Of a stretch of 64,000 nt of DNA, positions 1 to 7,774 are shown piece after piece (positions within the stretch are counted from its first letter, which is position 1; every line of letters begins with the position of its first letter). This stretch comes from JBDHWG01 sp046328505 (GTDB lineage Bacteria; Chloroflexota; Anaerolineae; Epilineales; JAHCIE01), in contig JAXLWL010000004.1 in the NCBI GenBank assembly GCA_046328505.1, positions 248,001 through 312,000 of the forward strand. Reading direction: 5' to 3'. The translations under genes and the position numbers were made by a program. The notes beneath the pieces are model-generated. The model searched no databases. It had not been told where the DNA came from and was given only the letters and a program-made list of their open reading frames with translations.

Positions 1-1
1 G

Positions 2-412
2 TGGGACGACCCGGTCACCCGCCAGAAAATCGGCCAGGCGTTCACTGAACTGGAAGTGCTGCGGTACATTGGTCTGCGCATCCTGTCGGGCATCGAGAAG
101 GGCCACAATCCGGGGGCAGAATCCGCGGTCGCCAAGCTCTACTACAGCGAGTTTGACAAGCGCTACCACGAGCTTGTGATGTCGATCCTCGGCCCCTACG
201 GATTGCTCCTGGAAGGGACGCCGGACGAACTGGACAAGGGCATGGGCGGCGACGCCGAAAGCCATCCAAGTTGGGCGCACGATTTCCTGTGGTCTCGCGC
301 GCCAACGATTTTCGCCGGCACCTCGGAGATTCAGAAGAACATCATCGGCGACCGTGTTCTTGGGCTGCCGAAGGAAGTTCGCGCCGACCGGCTCAAGGCC
401 AAGGCACAGTAG
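2..412 (+). CDS. acyl-CoA dehydrogenase, C-terminal part (5' end outside window)
   Basis: Only the last 136 codons are in the window; the frame is open from base 2. The C-terminal helical domain carries the family motif FAGTSEIQKN followed by RVLGLPKE. Acyl-CoA dehydrogenases remove two hydrogens at the alpha and beta carbons of an acyl-CoA and pass the electrons to ETF through FAD. Alanine sits at the position before Gly-Thr where medium-chain enzymes have their catalytic Glu (YEGT), so the base must come from elsewhere, as in isovaleryl-type or heteromeric enzymes. The next gene, a second and different acyl-CoA dehydrogenase, starts 9 bases after this stop. Adjacent pairs of this kind often form alpha2-beta2 complexes. 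Confidence 0.93.
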   Translation, partial: WDDPVTRQKIGQAFTELEVLRYIGLRILSGIEKGHNPGAESAVAKLYYSEFDKRYHELVMSILGPYGLLLEGTPDELDKGMGGDAESHPSWAHDFLWSRAPTIFAGTSEIQKNIIGDRVLGLPKEVRADRLKAKAQ

Positions 413-421
413 GAGCGACCT

Positions 422-1561
422 ATGGATTTCGATTTCAGCCCCGAGCAGATCATGCTCCGTGACCAGGCGCGCGATTTCCTCGTCAACGAATGCCCGATCG
501 CTCTGGTGCGGGAGATGATGGACGACGAGCGCGGCCACAGCCCCGACTTGTGGCGGCAGATGGCGGACCTTGGCCTGCTATCGGTAGCGATTCCAGAGGA
601 ATATGGCGGCCTCGGCCTGGGGATGGTCGAGCACGCCCTGATTCTGGAGCAAATCGGACGTACCCTCTGTCCCGGCCCGTACTTCGCGACGACAGTTCTG
701 GCCGCGACCGCCATTCTCGCCGGAGGCACTGACCTCCAGAAACAGCAGTGCCTCTCGGCCATCGCCGCCGGCGACCTTATTGGAACGGTGGCGCTGTTAG
801 AGGATGAGATTGCGTGGGACGCGGGCGGGGTGCATGCCCAGGCGACGCCGGTCGATGGCGGCTATCGCCTCAACGGCGTCAAGCGCTTCGTCCCATTCGC
901 CAACGTTGCCCAATTCATCATCGTTCCGGCGCGGGTGGGCGGTCCGGACGGCGACGTGTCGCTCTTTCTGGTCGACCGCGCCACGGAGGGGATGACCGTC
1001 ACGCCGATGCTGAGCCTCGACATGACCGAGAAAACGTCGCAGATCGAGCTGACGGATGCGATGGTGCCGGCGGCGTGTGTCCTGGGGCAGCCGGGCAACG
1101 GCGCGGCGGTGATCGACGCCATCGTGCAACGCGCCGCTGTTGCCGCGGCGGCCGAGATGTACGGCACGGCGCGGGCCAGCCTCGACATGTCGGTCGAGTA
1201 CGCCAAGACCCGCGAGCAGTTCGGGCAGCCTATCGGCAGCTTCCAGGCCGTGAAGCACAAGCTGGCCGACATGCTGCTCGATGCCGAGGCCGCGTTCGCC
1301 GCGACATACTACGCGGCATGGGCGCAGGACGATCACGGCGACGAGGCGGGGACCGCGGCTCACGTCGCCAAGGCGTATACGAACGAAGCGGCACGCCGGA
1401 TTTGCGGCGATGCGATCCAGGTGCATGGCGGCATCGGCTTCACCTGGGAGTACGACCTGCACCTGTATTTCAAGCGCGCCAAGCACTACGAGGCGCTCTA
1501 CGGCGATAGCCAGTTCCACCGCGAGAAGCTCGCCGAAAGCATCGGCGGCCGGATACATTGA
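422..1561 (+). CDS. acyl-CoA dehydrogenase, second subunit type
   Basis: A complete 379-residue acyl-CoA dehydrogenase, normal length for the family. AGGAG at 411-415 gives a 6-base spacing to the ATG and overlaps the previous stop region, so the two genes are cotranscribed. The N-terminal helical domain begins FSPEQIMLRDQARDFL, the middle beta domain follows, and the C-terminal FAD domain contains EQFGQPIGSFQAVKHKLADM and QVHGGIGFTWEYDLHLYFKR. The latter is the version seen in the partner subunit of heteromeric FadE pairs. It lacks the C-terminal GTSEIQ motif of the upstream protein, so the two subunits have complementary motifs. The substrate is unknown; the MaoC and SDR genes downstream suggest a complete beta-oxidation-like cycle. 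Confidence 0.93.
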   Translation: MDFDFSPEQIMLRDQARDFLVNECPIALVREMMDDERGHSPDLWRQMADLGLLSVAIPEEYGGLGLGMVEHALILEQIGRTLCPGPYFATTVLAATAILAGGTDLQKQQCLSAIAAGDLIGTVALLEDEIAWDAGGVHAQATPVDGGYRLNGVKRFVPFANVAQFIIVPARVGGPDGDVSLFLVDRATEGMTVTPMLSLDMTEKTSQIELTDAMVPAACVLGQPGNGAAVIDAIVQRAAVAAAAEMYGTARASLDMSVEYAKTREQFGQPIGSFQAVKHKLADMLLDAEAAFAATYYAAWAQDDHGDEAGTAAHVAKAYTNEAARRICGDAIQVHGGIGFTWEYDLHLYFKRAKHYEALYGDSQFHREKLAESIGGRIH

Positions 1562-1588
1562 CGAGCGGTTCTAAAGCTCCACACTCGG

Positions 1589-1658
1589 CGTCATGCTGAG
1601 CGGAGCGAAGCATCTGGGCTGCCGCAGTCCAGACCCCTCGCTCTGCTCGGGGTGACGC
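1589..1658. repeat. dispersed hairpin repeat (GTCATGCTGAGCG family)
   Basis: The stretch starts CGTCATGCTGAGCGGAGCGA, and the reverse complement of its end starts CGTCACCCCGAGCAGAGCGA, so it is an imperfect inverted repeat of about 29 bases per arm. A relative lies at 60021-60087. It fills most of the gap between the acyl-CoA dehydrogenase and the MaoC gene. Confidence 0.7.
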
Positions 1659-1705
1659 CCTTTGAGTTCTATTCAAGCCCTCGTCGTGCGAAGGGATACT
1701 GCACT

Positions 1706-2182
1706 ATGGACAATACTGAAGTCACCAGCATTGAGCAATTGAAACAGTATATCGGGCAGCAGATCGCCCTCAGCCCGTGGGTGCTCGTTACTCAGGAGAT
1801 GGTCGATAAGTTCGCCGACGCCACCGGCGACCACCAGTTCATCCACGTCGACCCCGAACGCGCGAAGCAGACCCTGTTCGGCGGCACGGTGGCCCACGGC
1901 TTCTTCACCCTGTCCATGCTGGCGGGGTTCCTGCGCCAGCAGGAGTCGGGGCTGCGCATCAATTTGCCGGTACGGGTGAGCGTCAACTACGGCCTCAACC
2001 GCGTCCGCTTCCCGTCGCCGGTGCCGGTGGGCAAGCGCATCCGCAATCACACGAGCCTCCTCGCGATCGAGGAGGACCCGAACGGTCAGTGGGTGCAAAT
2101 CACCCGCGAGCAGACGGTCGAGATCGAGGGCAGCGCGAAGCCGGGCCTGGTCGCCGAGTGGATTGGCCGCTTCTACTTCTGA
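1706..2182 (+). CDS. MaoC-like (R)-specific enoyl-CoA hydratase
   Basis: A 158-residue single hot-dog protein. I chose ATG 1706 because AAGGGA lies just upstream at 1691-1696; an earlier in-frame ATG at 1652 would place the start inside a repeat. The hydratase-2 motif FADATGDHQFIHVDPERAK holds the catalytic Asp and His, and it is followed by FGGTVAHGFFTLSML. The enzyme is expected to hydrate a trans-2-enoyl-CoA, the step after the acyl-CoA dehydrogenases upstream, giving a 3-hydroxyacyl-CoA for the SDR downstream. Single hot-dog MaoC proteins work as dimers. The following SDR starts 13 bases after the stop, so the two are probably cotranscribed. Confidence 0.92.
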   Translation: MDNTEVTSIEQLKQYIGQQIALSPWVLVTQEMVDKFADATGDHQFIHVDPERAKQTLFGGTVAHGFFTLSMLAGFLRQQESGLRINLPVRVSVNYGLNRVRFPSPVPVGKRIRNHTSLLAIEEDPNGQWVQITREQTVEIEGSAKPGLVAEWIGRFYF

Positions 2183-2195
2183 TGCCGAGGGACGC

Positions 2196-3227
2196 ATGGG
2201 CAGACTAGATGGGCGGACCGCCGTCGTGACCGGCGCGGGCGGCGGAATTGGGCGTGGCATTGCAAAGCTGCTGGCGCGCGAGGGCGCGTGCGTCGTCGTC
2301 AACGACCTGGGCGCGAGCCTCGCCGGGAGCGGGACGGACACACGGGCGGCCCAGGTGGTCGTGGACGAGATCATCGCCGAGGGCGGCCGGGCCGTCGCTA
2401 ACTTCGGGTCGGTGTCCGACTTCACGCAGGCCGGCGCGATGGTGCAGCAGTGCATCGATGCCCTCGGCAGCATTGATATCCTGGTCAACGTCGCCGGCAT
2501 CCTCCGCGACCGCATGATCTTCAACATGACCGAAGCCGAGTGGGACGCCGTCCTGGCCGTCCACCTCAAGGGTACATTTAACACTATTCGCCACGCGGTG
2601 GGGCCAATGCGCGCGCAGAAGCACGGCCGCATCATCAACTTCTCCTCCATCTCGGCGTGGGGCAACCCCGGCCAGCCCAACTATGCCGCCGCCAAGTACG
2701 GCATCCTGGGCCTGACGCTGGCGTGCGCCAACAGCCTCGCCGACGAGGGGATCACCGCCAATGCCATCGTGCCGGGCTTCGTCGCGACACGCATGACGGA
2801 CTCGACTCCGCGCGGCCGGCAGGTGCTCGAAGAGACGGGAAAGCCGCTGAGTGAGGTCTCCAAAGGCTCGGAGTTCGATCCGGACAATCTCGCGCCCATC
2901 GTCGTCTACCTGGCCACCGACGAAGCCGCTTATCTGAACGGAAGCATCATCGGTGTCCAGGGCTACTCGCTGCACCTGTACTCCCAGGCCGAGTCGGTGC
3001 GCATCCTCAAGGGGGAGCAGCCTGTGGATGCGGACGCGCTGGCCGCGCTGGCGCCGGCCACACTCGCCGCCGGCCTGACGCCGCCACCCCTGCCGCCTGA
3101 CCCGACAAAGGCGCGCCCCAAGACGCGCACCCAGACGTTGCAGGAGGACGCGAGCCAGTGGCGCGACGTAGCGCAGGGCATCGCGTCCTGGGTGTGGCAG
3201 GACTACTTCGACGCGAGGAGGGCATGA
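2196..3227 (+). CDS. short-chain dehydrogenase (3-hydroxyacyl-CoA dehydrogenase-like) with C-terminal extension
   Basis: 343 residues from ATG 2196, with GAGGGA just upstream; a start at 2163 would overlap MaoC. The Rossmann motif TGAGGGIG covers residues 12-19. The catalytic set is Ser150, Tyr163 and Lys167 (QPNYAAAK), so the enzyme should be active. VNDLGASLAG after the second strand resembles the dehydrogenase domain of peroxisomal multifunctional enzyme type 2, which suggests NAD-dependent oxidation of a 3-hydroxyacyl-CoA. About 80 residues beyond the normal SDR end form an extension that is shared, though diverged, with the next gene. The stop overlaps the start of that gene by four bases (ATGA), so translation is coupled. 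Confidence 0.9.
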   Translation: MGRLDGRTAVVTGAGGGIGRGIAKLLAREGACVVVNDLGASLAGSGTDTRAAQVVVDEIIAEGGRAVANFGSVSDFTQAGAMVQQCIDALGSIDILVNVAGILRDRMIFNMTEAEWDAVLAVHLKGTFNTIRHAVGPMRAQKHGRIINFSSISAWGNPGQPNYAAAKYGILGLTLACANSLADEGITANAIVPGFVATRMTDSTPRGRQVLEETGKPLSEVSKGSEFDPDNLAPIVVYLATDEAAYLNGSIIGVQGYSLHLYSQAESVRILKGEQPVDADALAALAPATLAAGLTPPPLPPDPTKARPKTRTQTLQEDASQWRDVAQGIASWVWQDYFDARRA

Positions 3228-4141
3228 CCATGGGCGCGTTGGAAGGCAAAGCCGCGCTGGTCATCCACGCCGGCCGTCCGGTGGGCCGCCACATCGCCCA
3301 GGCGCTCGCCGCTGAGGGGGCGCGTGTCCTGGCTGCTTGCATCGGCGATGGCGCGCGGCGAACGGCGGACACGATCTGCGCCGGCGGGGGGCATGCAATC
3401 TCGTTCGTCGGCGACCTGGCCGACTACAACACGATGGCCGTCGTCGTGGAGATGGCGTACGATACGTTCGGGCGGCTGGACATTCTTGTGAACGCGCCCG
3501 GCGTCCGCACCGACACACCCCTGTTCGAGCTGTCGGAGGCCGAGTTCGACGCCCTGATGGCGGCGGATCTCAAAACGGCTTTCAACGCATCCAGCCTCGC
3601 GACAAAACGCTTCCGCGAGCAGAAGAGCGGGCGCATTGTCAATGTCACGTCGCTCGCGGCGTTTGGACTGCCGAACCAGCCTGACGCGCCCACGAAAGCC
3701 GGGTTGCTCGGCTTGACTTGGACGACGGCCAACAGCATGCGTGCGTCGAACGTTACAGCCAACCTCGTCGTCGGCGACCACGAGACTGCCCCGGCAGGCG
3801 AAGGCTCGGGCGTGGGCGCGCTCGTAACCTACCTGGCCAGCGACGCGGCGCAAGATGTCAGCGGCCAGCTTCTCGGCGTCCTGGACGGCGAGAGCCATCT
3901 GCTCTCGCAGCCCAAGATCATCCGCACCGTGCGCGCCGAACATGGCTGGACGGTGGATGCCCTGGCCAACGTGCTGCCGGCGACGTTTGGCGCACCTCTG
4001 CCGGTCGCCACGGACGCCAGTCTGGGGCTGCGCGTTGGGCTGATCACCCACGGCGACCTGCCCTCGTCAGCGTGGCGCGAGGTTGCGCCGGGCGTGCGCT
4101 TCTGGAGCGTCGCCCTGCCGCCGTACAGCGAGCTGCGGTAG
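3224..4141 (+). CDS. degenerate short-chain dehydrogenase paralogue (probable non-catalytic partner)
   Basis: 305 residues. The start ATG overlaps the preceding stop (ATGA) and has GGAGG at 3217-3221. The protein aligns along its whole length with the upstream SDR, including the C-terminal extension (VDALANVLPATF against ADALAALAPATL). Key residues are lost: the TGxxxGxG nucleotide loop reads IHAGRPVG (residues 14-21), and the YxxxK motif reads DAPTK (154-158), with Asp at the Tyr position and one residue missing before it. The Ser position is Thr. It therefore probably cannot catalyse oxidation. The tight coupling suggests a structural or regulatory subunit of a heteromeric dehydrogenase. 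The reading frame is intact, so it is not a pseudogene. Confidence 0.85.
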   Translation: MTMGALEGKAALVIHAGRPVGRHIAQALAAEGARVLAACIGDGARRTADTICAGGGHAISFVGDLADYNTMAVVVEMAYDTFGRLDILVNAPGVRTDTPLFELSEAEFDALMAADLKTAFNASSLATKRFREQKSGRIVNVTSLAAFGLPNQPDAPTKAGLLGLTWTTANSMRASNVTANLVVGDHETAPAGEGSGVGALVTYLASDAAQDVSGQLLGVLDGESHLLSQPKIIRTVRAEHGWTVDALANVLPATFGAPLPVATDASLGLRVGLITHGDLPSSAWREVAPGVRFWSVALPPYSELR

Positions 4142-4151
4142 GCGCCGAAGG

Positions 4152-4186
4152 GCGTGAGATTGCTTCCCTTCGCTCGCAATGACAAT
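4152..4186. repeat. half copy of the GATTGCTTC...CTCGCAATGAC repeat
   Basis: GAGATTGCTTCCCTTCGCTC followed by GCAATGAC matches one arm of the larger elements at 16799-17169 and 55621-55797. It lies between the degenerate SDR and the nitroreductase and ends at the latter's ribosome binding site. Confidence 0.65.
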
Positions 4187-4196
4187 AGGAGACATA

Positions 4197-4856
4197 ATGG
4201 ACCTCGTAACCGTGGACAAGCTCCTGACCTCGACCCACTCTGTACGCAAGCGCCTTGACTTCAACCGTCCGGTCGAACCGGACGTGCTCGAAACCTGCAT
4301 TAGCATCGCGACTCACGCGCCGAGCGGCAGCAACCGTCAGGACTGGTCCTTCGTAGTCGTCACCGACGCCGACAAGAAGAAGGCCGTGGCTGACCTTTAT
4401 CGCCAATCCTGGTACGCCTACGCGTCTTCGCGGCCGAGCGAGTCGGCGTTCGTGCGAGAGGACCCTAACGCGGTGCAGCGAGGCGCGGCCATTGCCAGCT
4501 CGGCGAAGTACCTGGCCGACCATATGCACGAAAGCCCGGTGCTCGTCATTCCCTGCATCGAGGGGCGTACGGAAAACGCGCCGGTGATGATGCAGGCGGC
4601 GGTGTTTGGCTCGATCCTACCGGCGGCGTGGTCGCTGATGCTGGCTCTGCGGGCGCGCGGCCTCGGCTCGGCCTGGACCACGCTCCACCTGCGCTACGAG
4701 AAAGAGACAGCCGAACTTCTCGGTATCCCGTACGACAAAGTGATGCAGACGGCGCTGTTGCCCGTCGCTTACTATACCGGCGCCGACTTCAAGCCGACGG
4801 AGCGCCTTCCCGCCGGTCCGCGCACGTTCTGGGATAGCTGGGGTAAGACACGGTAG
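4197..4856 (+). CDS. nitroreductase family protein
   Basis: 219 residues from ATG 4197, with AGGAG at 4187-4191; an ATG at 4179 lies inside a repeat and is rejected. The N-terminus has the FMN phosphate-binding Ser-Val-Arg-Lys-Arg, then HAPSGSNRQDWSFVVV. A central segment on the expected fold includes LGSAWTTLHL, and the tail ends near PAGPRTFWDSWGK. These flavoproteins use NAD(P)H to reduce nitro groups, quinones, enones or flavins. The substrate cannot be read from sequence. Its place after the beta-oxidation genes, with the same orientation, fits a role in reducing an unsaturated or aromatic intermediate, but that is a guess. Confidence 0.88.
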   Translation: MDLVTVDKLLTSTHSVRKRLDFNRPVEPDVLETCISIATHAPSGSNRQDWSFVVVTDADKKKAVADLYRQSWYAYASSRPSESAFVREDPNAVQRGAAIASSAKYLADHMHESPVLVIPCIEGRTENAPVMMQAAVFGSILPAAWSLMLALRARGLGSAWTTLHLRYEKETAELLGIPYDKVMQTALLPVAYYTGADFKPTERLPAGPRTFWDSWGKTR

Positions 4857-4865
4857 GGAGATAAA

Positions 4866-6455
4866 ATGATGGCTGACGGTGTGCATCGGAATCACCTGCG
4901 TATCGAGAAGACCGAAGCAGTGGCGGCGCGTGGCATGGTCGCTTCGAAGCATCCCCTGGCGAGTGAGGCGGGTGTCGAGATGCTGCGCCTGGGCGGGAAC
5001 GCGATCGACGCGGCGGTCGCGACGGCCTTCGCAACCGGCGTTGTCGAGCCGTGGATGAGCGGCCTGGGCGGCGTGGGCCTGCTGGTGTACTACTCGGCGA
5101 AGGAGGAGCGCGTTCGCGTCTTCGACTTCAACGGGCGCTCGCCCCTGGCTGCGACAGAGGACATGTTCCCGCTGGGAGAGGGCTACGAGAAGGAGCTGTT
5201 CACCTGGCGCGCCGTCGAGGGCAAGCGCAACCTGATGGGCTACCAGTCCATCATCGTGCCGGGCGTGCCGGCGGGGTTGGCGTTGGCGCTTAAGAAGGCG
5301 GGCAGCATGGACCTGCGCACCGTACTCCAGCCCGCCATTCGTCTCGCCGAAGAGGGCTTTCCGCTGGACTGGCACACCCTGTTGCGCGTCGCCGCCGATG
5401 CGCCGAACATCGCTCGCTTTCCCGACACCGCCGAGGTCTTCTTCAACAACGGCTTCCCGCGTCTCGTCGGCATGGGGCCCGAGCTGCCCCGCCTGCGGCA
5501 GCCCGACCTGGCGCGGACGCTGCGTACCCTGGCTGACGAGGGCATCGACGCGTTCTATCGCGGCTCGATCGCGGCACAGATCGTCGCGGCGATGGAGGAG
5601 CACGAGGGCCTCATGAGCGCCGAGGACCTGGCGACGTACGAGGCGCTTATCGTCGACAATCCTGTGCAGCAGGGCTATGGCGACGCGACGCTCGTCGCCA
5701 CGCCGCCACCGAGCGGCGGGCCGGCGGTCGCGGCGACGCTTGCCGCCCTCGACGCGACGTTCATGGCGCAGAACGGCCACAACTCCCTCGCCGCGCTCAC
5801 GGCCTTCGCGAACGCTTCCCGCGCCGTGTTCGAGGAGCGGCTGACGCGCCAGGGCGCCAGCGGCGGGCCGATGGTCAACCGCGGTCCGGCGGACGGTTCG
5901 ACCACACATCTGTGTACCGTCGACGGGCAGCGCAACATGGTTTCCCTGACCCAGACACTGCTGTCCGGCTTTGGCTCGCGGGTGACTATCCCCGGCACCG
6001 GCATTCTCATGAACAACGGCATGTACTGGTTCGACCCGGAGCCTGGCAAGGCCAACTCGGTGCGCGGCGGCGTTCGCCCGCTGGCGAACATGGCGCCGGT
6101 GCTGCTGCTGCGGGACGGCCGCCCGTTCGCCACGCTAGGCGCGTCCGGCGGGCGGCGCATCATCGGCGCGATGGCGCAGATCGCCGTCAATCTCGTGTCC
6201 TACGGCATGGGAATGCAGGAGGCCATCGCTGCGCCGCGTATCGATGTCAGCACGTCGCAGCTCATCGCCGACGACCGCATTCCCGCCGCGACTCTCGCGG
6301 GCCTGGAAGGCCTCGGCATGCCCCTCATCGCCGTGGAGGAGACCTTCAGCCCGCGCCAGTTTGCCAGCCCGGTCGGGATTCTCGTCGACGACGAGGCCGG
6401 CGTCCTGCGCGGCGGTGCGGATCCGTTCCACGCCGCGACGTGCATCGGGTTCTAG
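4866..6455 (+). CDS. gamma-glutamyltransferase family protein (Ntn hydrolase)
   Basis: 529 residues; GGGAG at 4856-4860 precedes two possible ATGs (4866 and 4869). The N-terminus has the family pattern MVASKHPLASEAGVEMLRLG. The autocleavage nucleophile is probably Thr346 in STTHLCTVD, giving a large subunit of about 345 residues and a small one of about 184. The oxyanion region is VRPLANMAPVLLL and GASGGRRI. No signal peptide is visible, so unlike the E. coli periplasmic enzyme it is likely cytoplasmic. Members cleave gamma-glutamyl bonds of glutathione-like compounds or act as acylases. It sits 9 bases after the nitroreductase and may be the last gene of this operon. Confidence 0.9.
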   Translation: MMADGVHRNHLRIEKTEAVAARGMVASKHPLASEAGVEMLRLGGNAIDAAVATAFATGVVEPWMSGLGGVGLLVYYSAKEERVRVFDFNGRSPLAATEDMFPLGEGYEKELFTWRAVEGKRNLMGYQSIIVPGVPAGLALALKKAGSMDLRTVLQPAIRLAEEGFPLDWHTLLRVAADAPNIARFPDTAEVFFNNGFPRLVGMGPELPRLRQPDLARTLRTLADEGIDAFYRGSIAAQIVAAMEEHEGLMSAEDLATYEALIVDNPVQQGYGDATLVATPPPSGGPAVAATLAALDATFMAQNGHNSLAALTAFANASRAVFEERLTRQGASGGPMVNRGPADGSTTHLCTVDGQRNMVSLTQTLLSGFGSRVTIPGTGILMNNGMYWFDPEPGKANSVRGGVRPLANMAPVLLLRDGRPFATLGASGGRRIIGAMAQIAVNLVSYGMGMQEAIAAPRIDVSTSQLIADDRIPAATLAGLEGLGMPLIAVEETFSPRQFASPVGILVDDEAGVLRGGADPFHAATCIGF

Positions 6456-6502
6456 CCGCAATTCACTGGCTGACGAAATCCGTTAAGGAAGTGTGAAGGC
6501 CC

Positions 6503-6531
6503 TTGACAGTATGGTGCTATTCTAGTATCAT
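6503..6531 (+). promoter_or_regulatory. sigma-70-type promoter for the signalling operon
   Basis: TTGACA at 6503-6508 and TATCAT at 6526-6531, 17 bases apart. It is the only strong candidate between the GGT stop and the response regulator at 6633 and would give a leader of about 95 bases. Confidence 0.75.
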
Positions 6532-6632
6532 CTGCTCAAGGGTTTCTGTTTTTTTATAATTGGGGGGACGACGCCACGCTAATTCCTGCGTAGGGATACA
6601 GCGCAGCTTGGCGTGCCAGTTTCGTATCGACT

Positions 6633-7349
6633 ATGCCGCAACACCGGATCCTGGCCGTGGATGATGACGCTGAAATCCTCCTGCTCGTGCGCTCGCGCCT
6701 GGAACACGCGGGCTACGAGGTATGGACGGCCGCATCCGGGGAGAAGGCGTTGGAGGTTATCGGTCAACGCGGCCTGCCACACCTGGCGATCGTTGACTTG
6801 CGCATGCCCGGGACGGATGGCTTTGGGTTCTGCCGCGCCGTGCAGCAGTTCTCCGACCTGCCCATCATCCTGCTGACAGCCGTCGATGATGAAGAGACCA
6901 TCATCGACGGCATCCAGCGCTACGCTGAGGATTACATCGTCAAGCCGTTCAGCCCACGCGAGCTTGTGGCGCGCGTGGAACGTATCCTGCGGCGGATCGG
7001 CGATTTCGCGTACGCGCTCGATCCTATCGTCAGGGTGGACGACCGTCTCGCGGTGGATTTTGCGCGGCAGACGGTCATCGTCGGCCAGCAGCCGGTCTCA
7101 CTGACACCCACCGAAACCAAGCTGTTGTATATCCTGATGCGCCACGCCGGACGCACGGTGACGACCGACTTCCTCTTGCGACGTTTGTGGCCGCTGGAGG
7201 ACGTGGCCGAAGACAGCCTGCGCGTCCACGTGTACCACGTGCGCCAGAAAATTGAGCCCGTTCCCGCCCAGCCACGCTACGTCCTCACGGAGCGGGGAAT
7301 GGGGTATCGCTTTCCATCGCCGGCCAAGACGAATGGCGCGGCTCAATAA
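6633..7349 (+). CDS. OmpR/PhoB-type response regulator (first)
   Basis: 238 residues. The receiver domain (about 4-120) has the acidic pocket Asp10-Asp12, the phosphorylation site Asp55 in IVDLRMPG and the conserved Lys in IVKPFSPREL. A winged-helix DNA-binding domain follows (about 135-230), ending RYVLTERGMGYRFPSP. No clear Shine-Dalgarno sequence precedes ATG 6633, although the promoter is strong. It opens a run of five closely spaced genes that includes a histidine kinase at 9662, its probable partner, with a GTPase and a membrane protein between them. The target promoters are unknown; autoregulation is possible but no repeat operator is obvious. Confidence 0.93.
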   Translation: MPQHRILAVDDDAEILLLVRSRLEHAGYEVWTAASGEKALEVIGQRGLPHLAIVDLRMPGTDGFGFCRAVQQFSDLPIILLTAVDDEETIIDGIQRYAEDYIVKPFSPRELVARVERILRRIGDFAYALDPIVRVDDRLAVDFARQTVIVGQQPVSLTPTETKLLYILMRHAGRTVTTDFLLRRLWPLEDVAEDSLRVHVYHVRQKIEPVPAQPRYVLTERGMGYRFPSPAKTNGAAQ

Positions 7350-7372
7350 GCTATCTTTGAAGGAGGACATCC

Positions 7373-7765
7373 ATGACCGAGCAGATATCCGCAGCTGCCA
7401 CACCATCTCCGAAGGAAGTCGACCGCATTCGCGACATCATCTTTGGCGGCCAGATGCGCGAATACGCCCAGCGCTTCCACTCGATCGAGCGCGACCTGGA
7501 GCGGCTCCAGTCTGCCCTCGACACCCTCAACGAGCAGCTGGCCGACCAGGGCCGCGACCACGACAAGAGGATGCAGACGCTGCGCAAAGAGGTGCGCCAG
7601 GCTGACGACGACCTGCGCGGCGAGCTGCGACACACCGCCGAGCGCCTGTCCGACGAGAAGGTAGATCGGCAGGCCCTGGGCGAGCTATTCATTGAGATGG
7701 GCAATCAGCTCAAGGCGGGTGGCTCACTCGTGGACATGTTCAAGAACCTCGGCATCGGGAGCTAA
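7373..7765 (+). CDS. small coiled-coil protein of the GTPase cassette
   Basis: 130 residues, with an excellent ribosome binding site (AAGGAGG, about 7 bases before ATG). After a short tail comes RIRDIIFGGQMREYAQRFHS (18-37), then roughly 70 residues of charged heptad-like sequence typical of a long coiled coil, and a C-terminal segment ending LVDMFKNLGIGS. There is no signal peptide or membrane helix, so it is cytoplasmic. From memory, proteins starting with an LLFGxQMxExxxRF-like segment followed by a coiled coil occur beside small GTPases in other phyla; I have not verified this by search. It may be a scaffold between the GTPase and the membrane protein. The motif DIIF recurs as DILF in the next protein. 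Confidence 0.82.
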   Translation: MTEQISAAATPSPKEVDRIRDIIFGGQMREYAQRFHSIERDLERLQSALDTLNEQLADQGRDHDKRMQTLRKEVRQADDDLRGELRHTAERLSDEKVDRQALGELFIEMGNQLKAGGSLVDMFKNLGIGS

Positions 7766-7774
7766 GCCGTCGCC

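Noticed and set aside
4617..5909. 430-residue open frame on the minus strand opposite the gamma-glutamyltransferase gene
   Set aside because: It is antisense to a clear family member, has Arg/His-rich composition, no motif and no ribosome site. It is a shadow of high-GC coding sequence.
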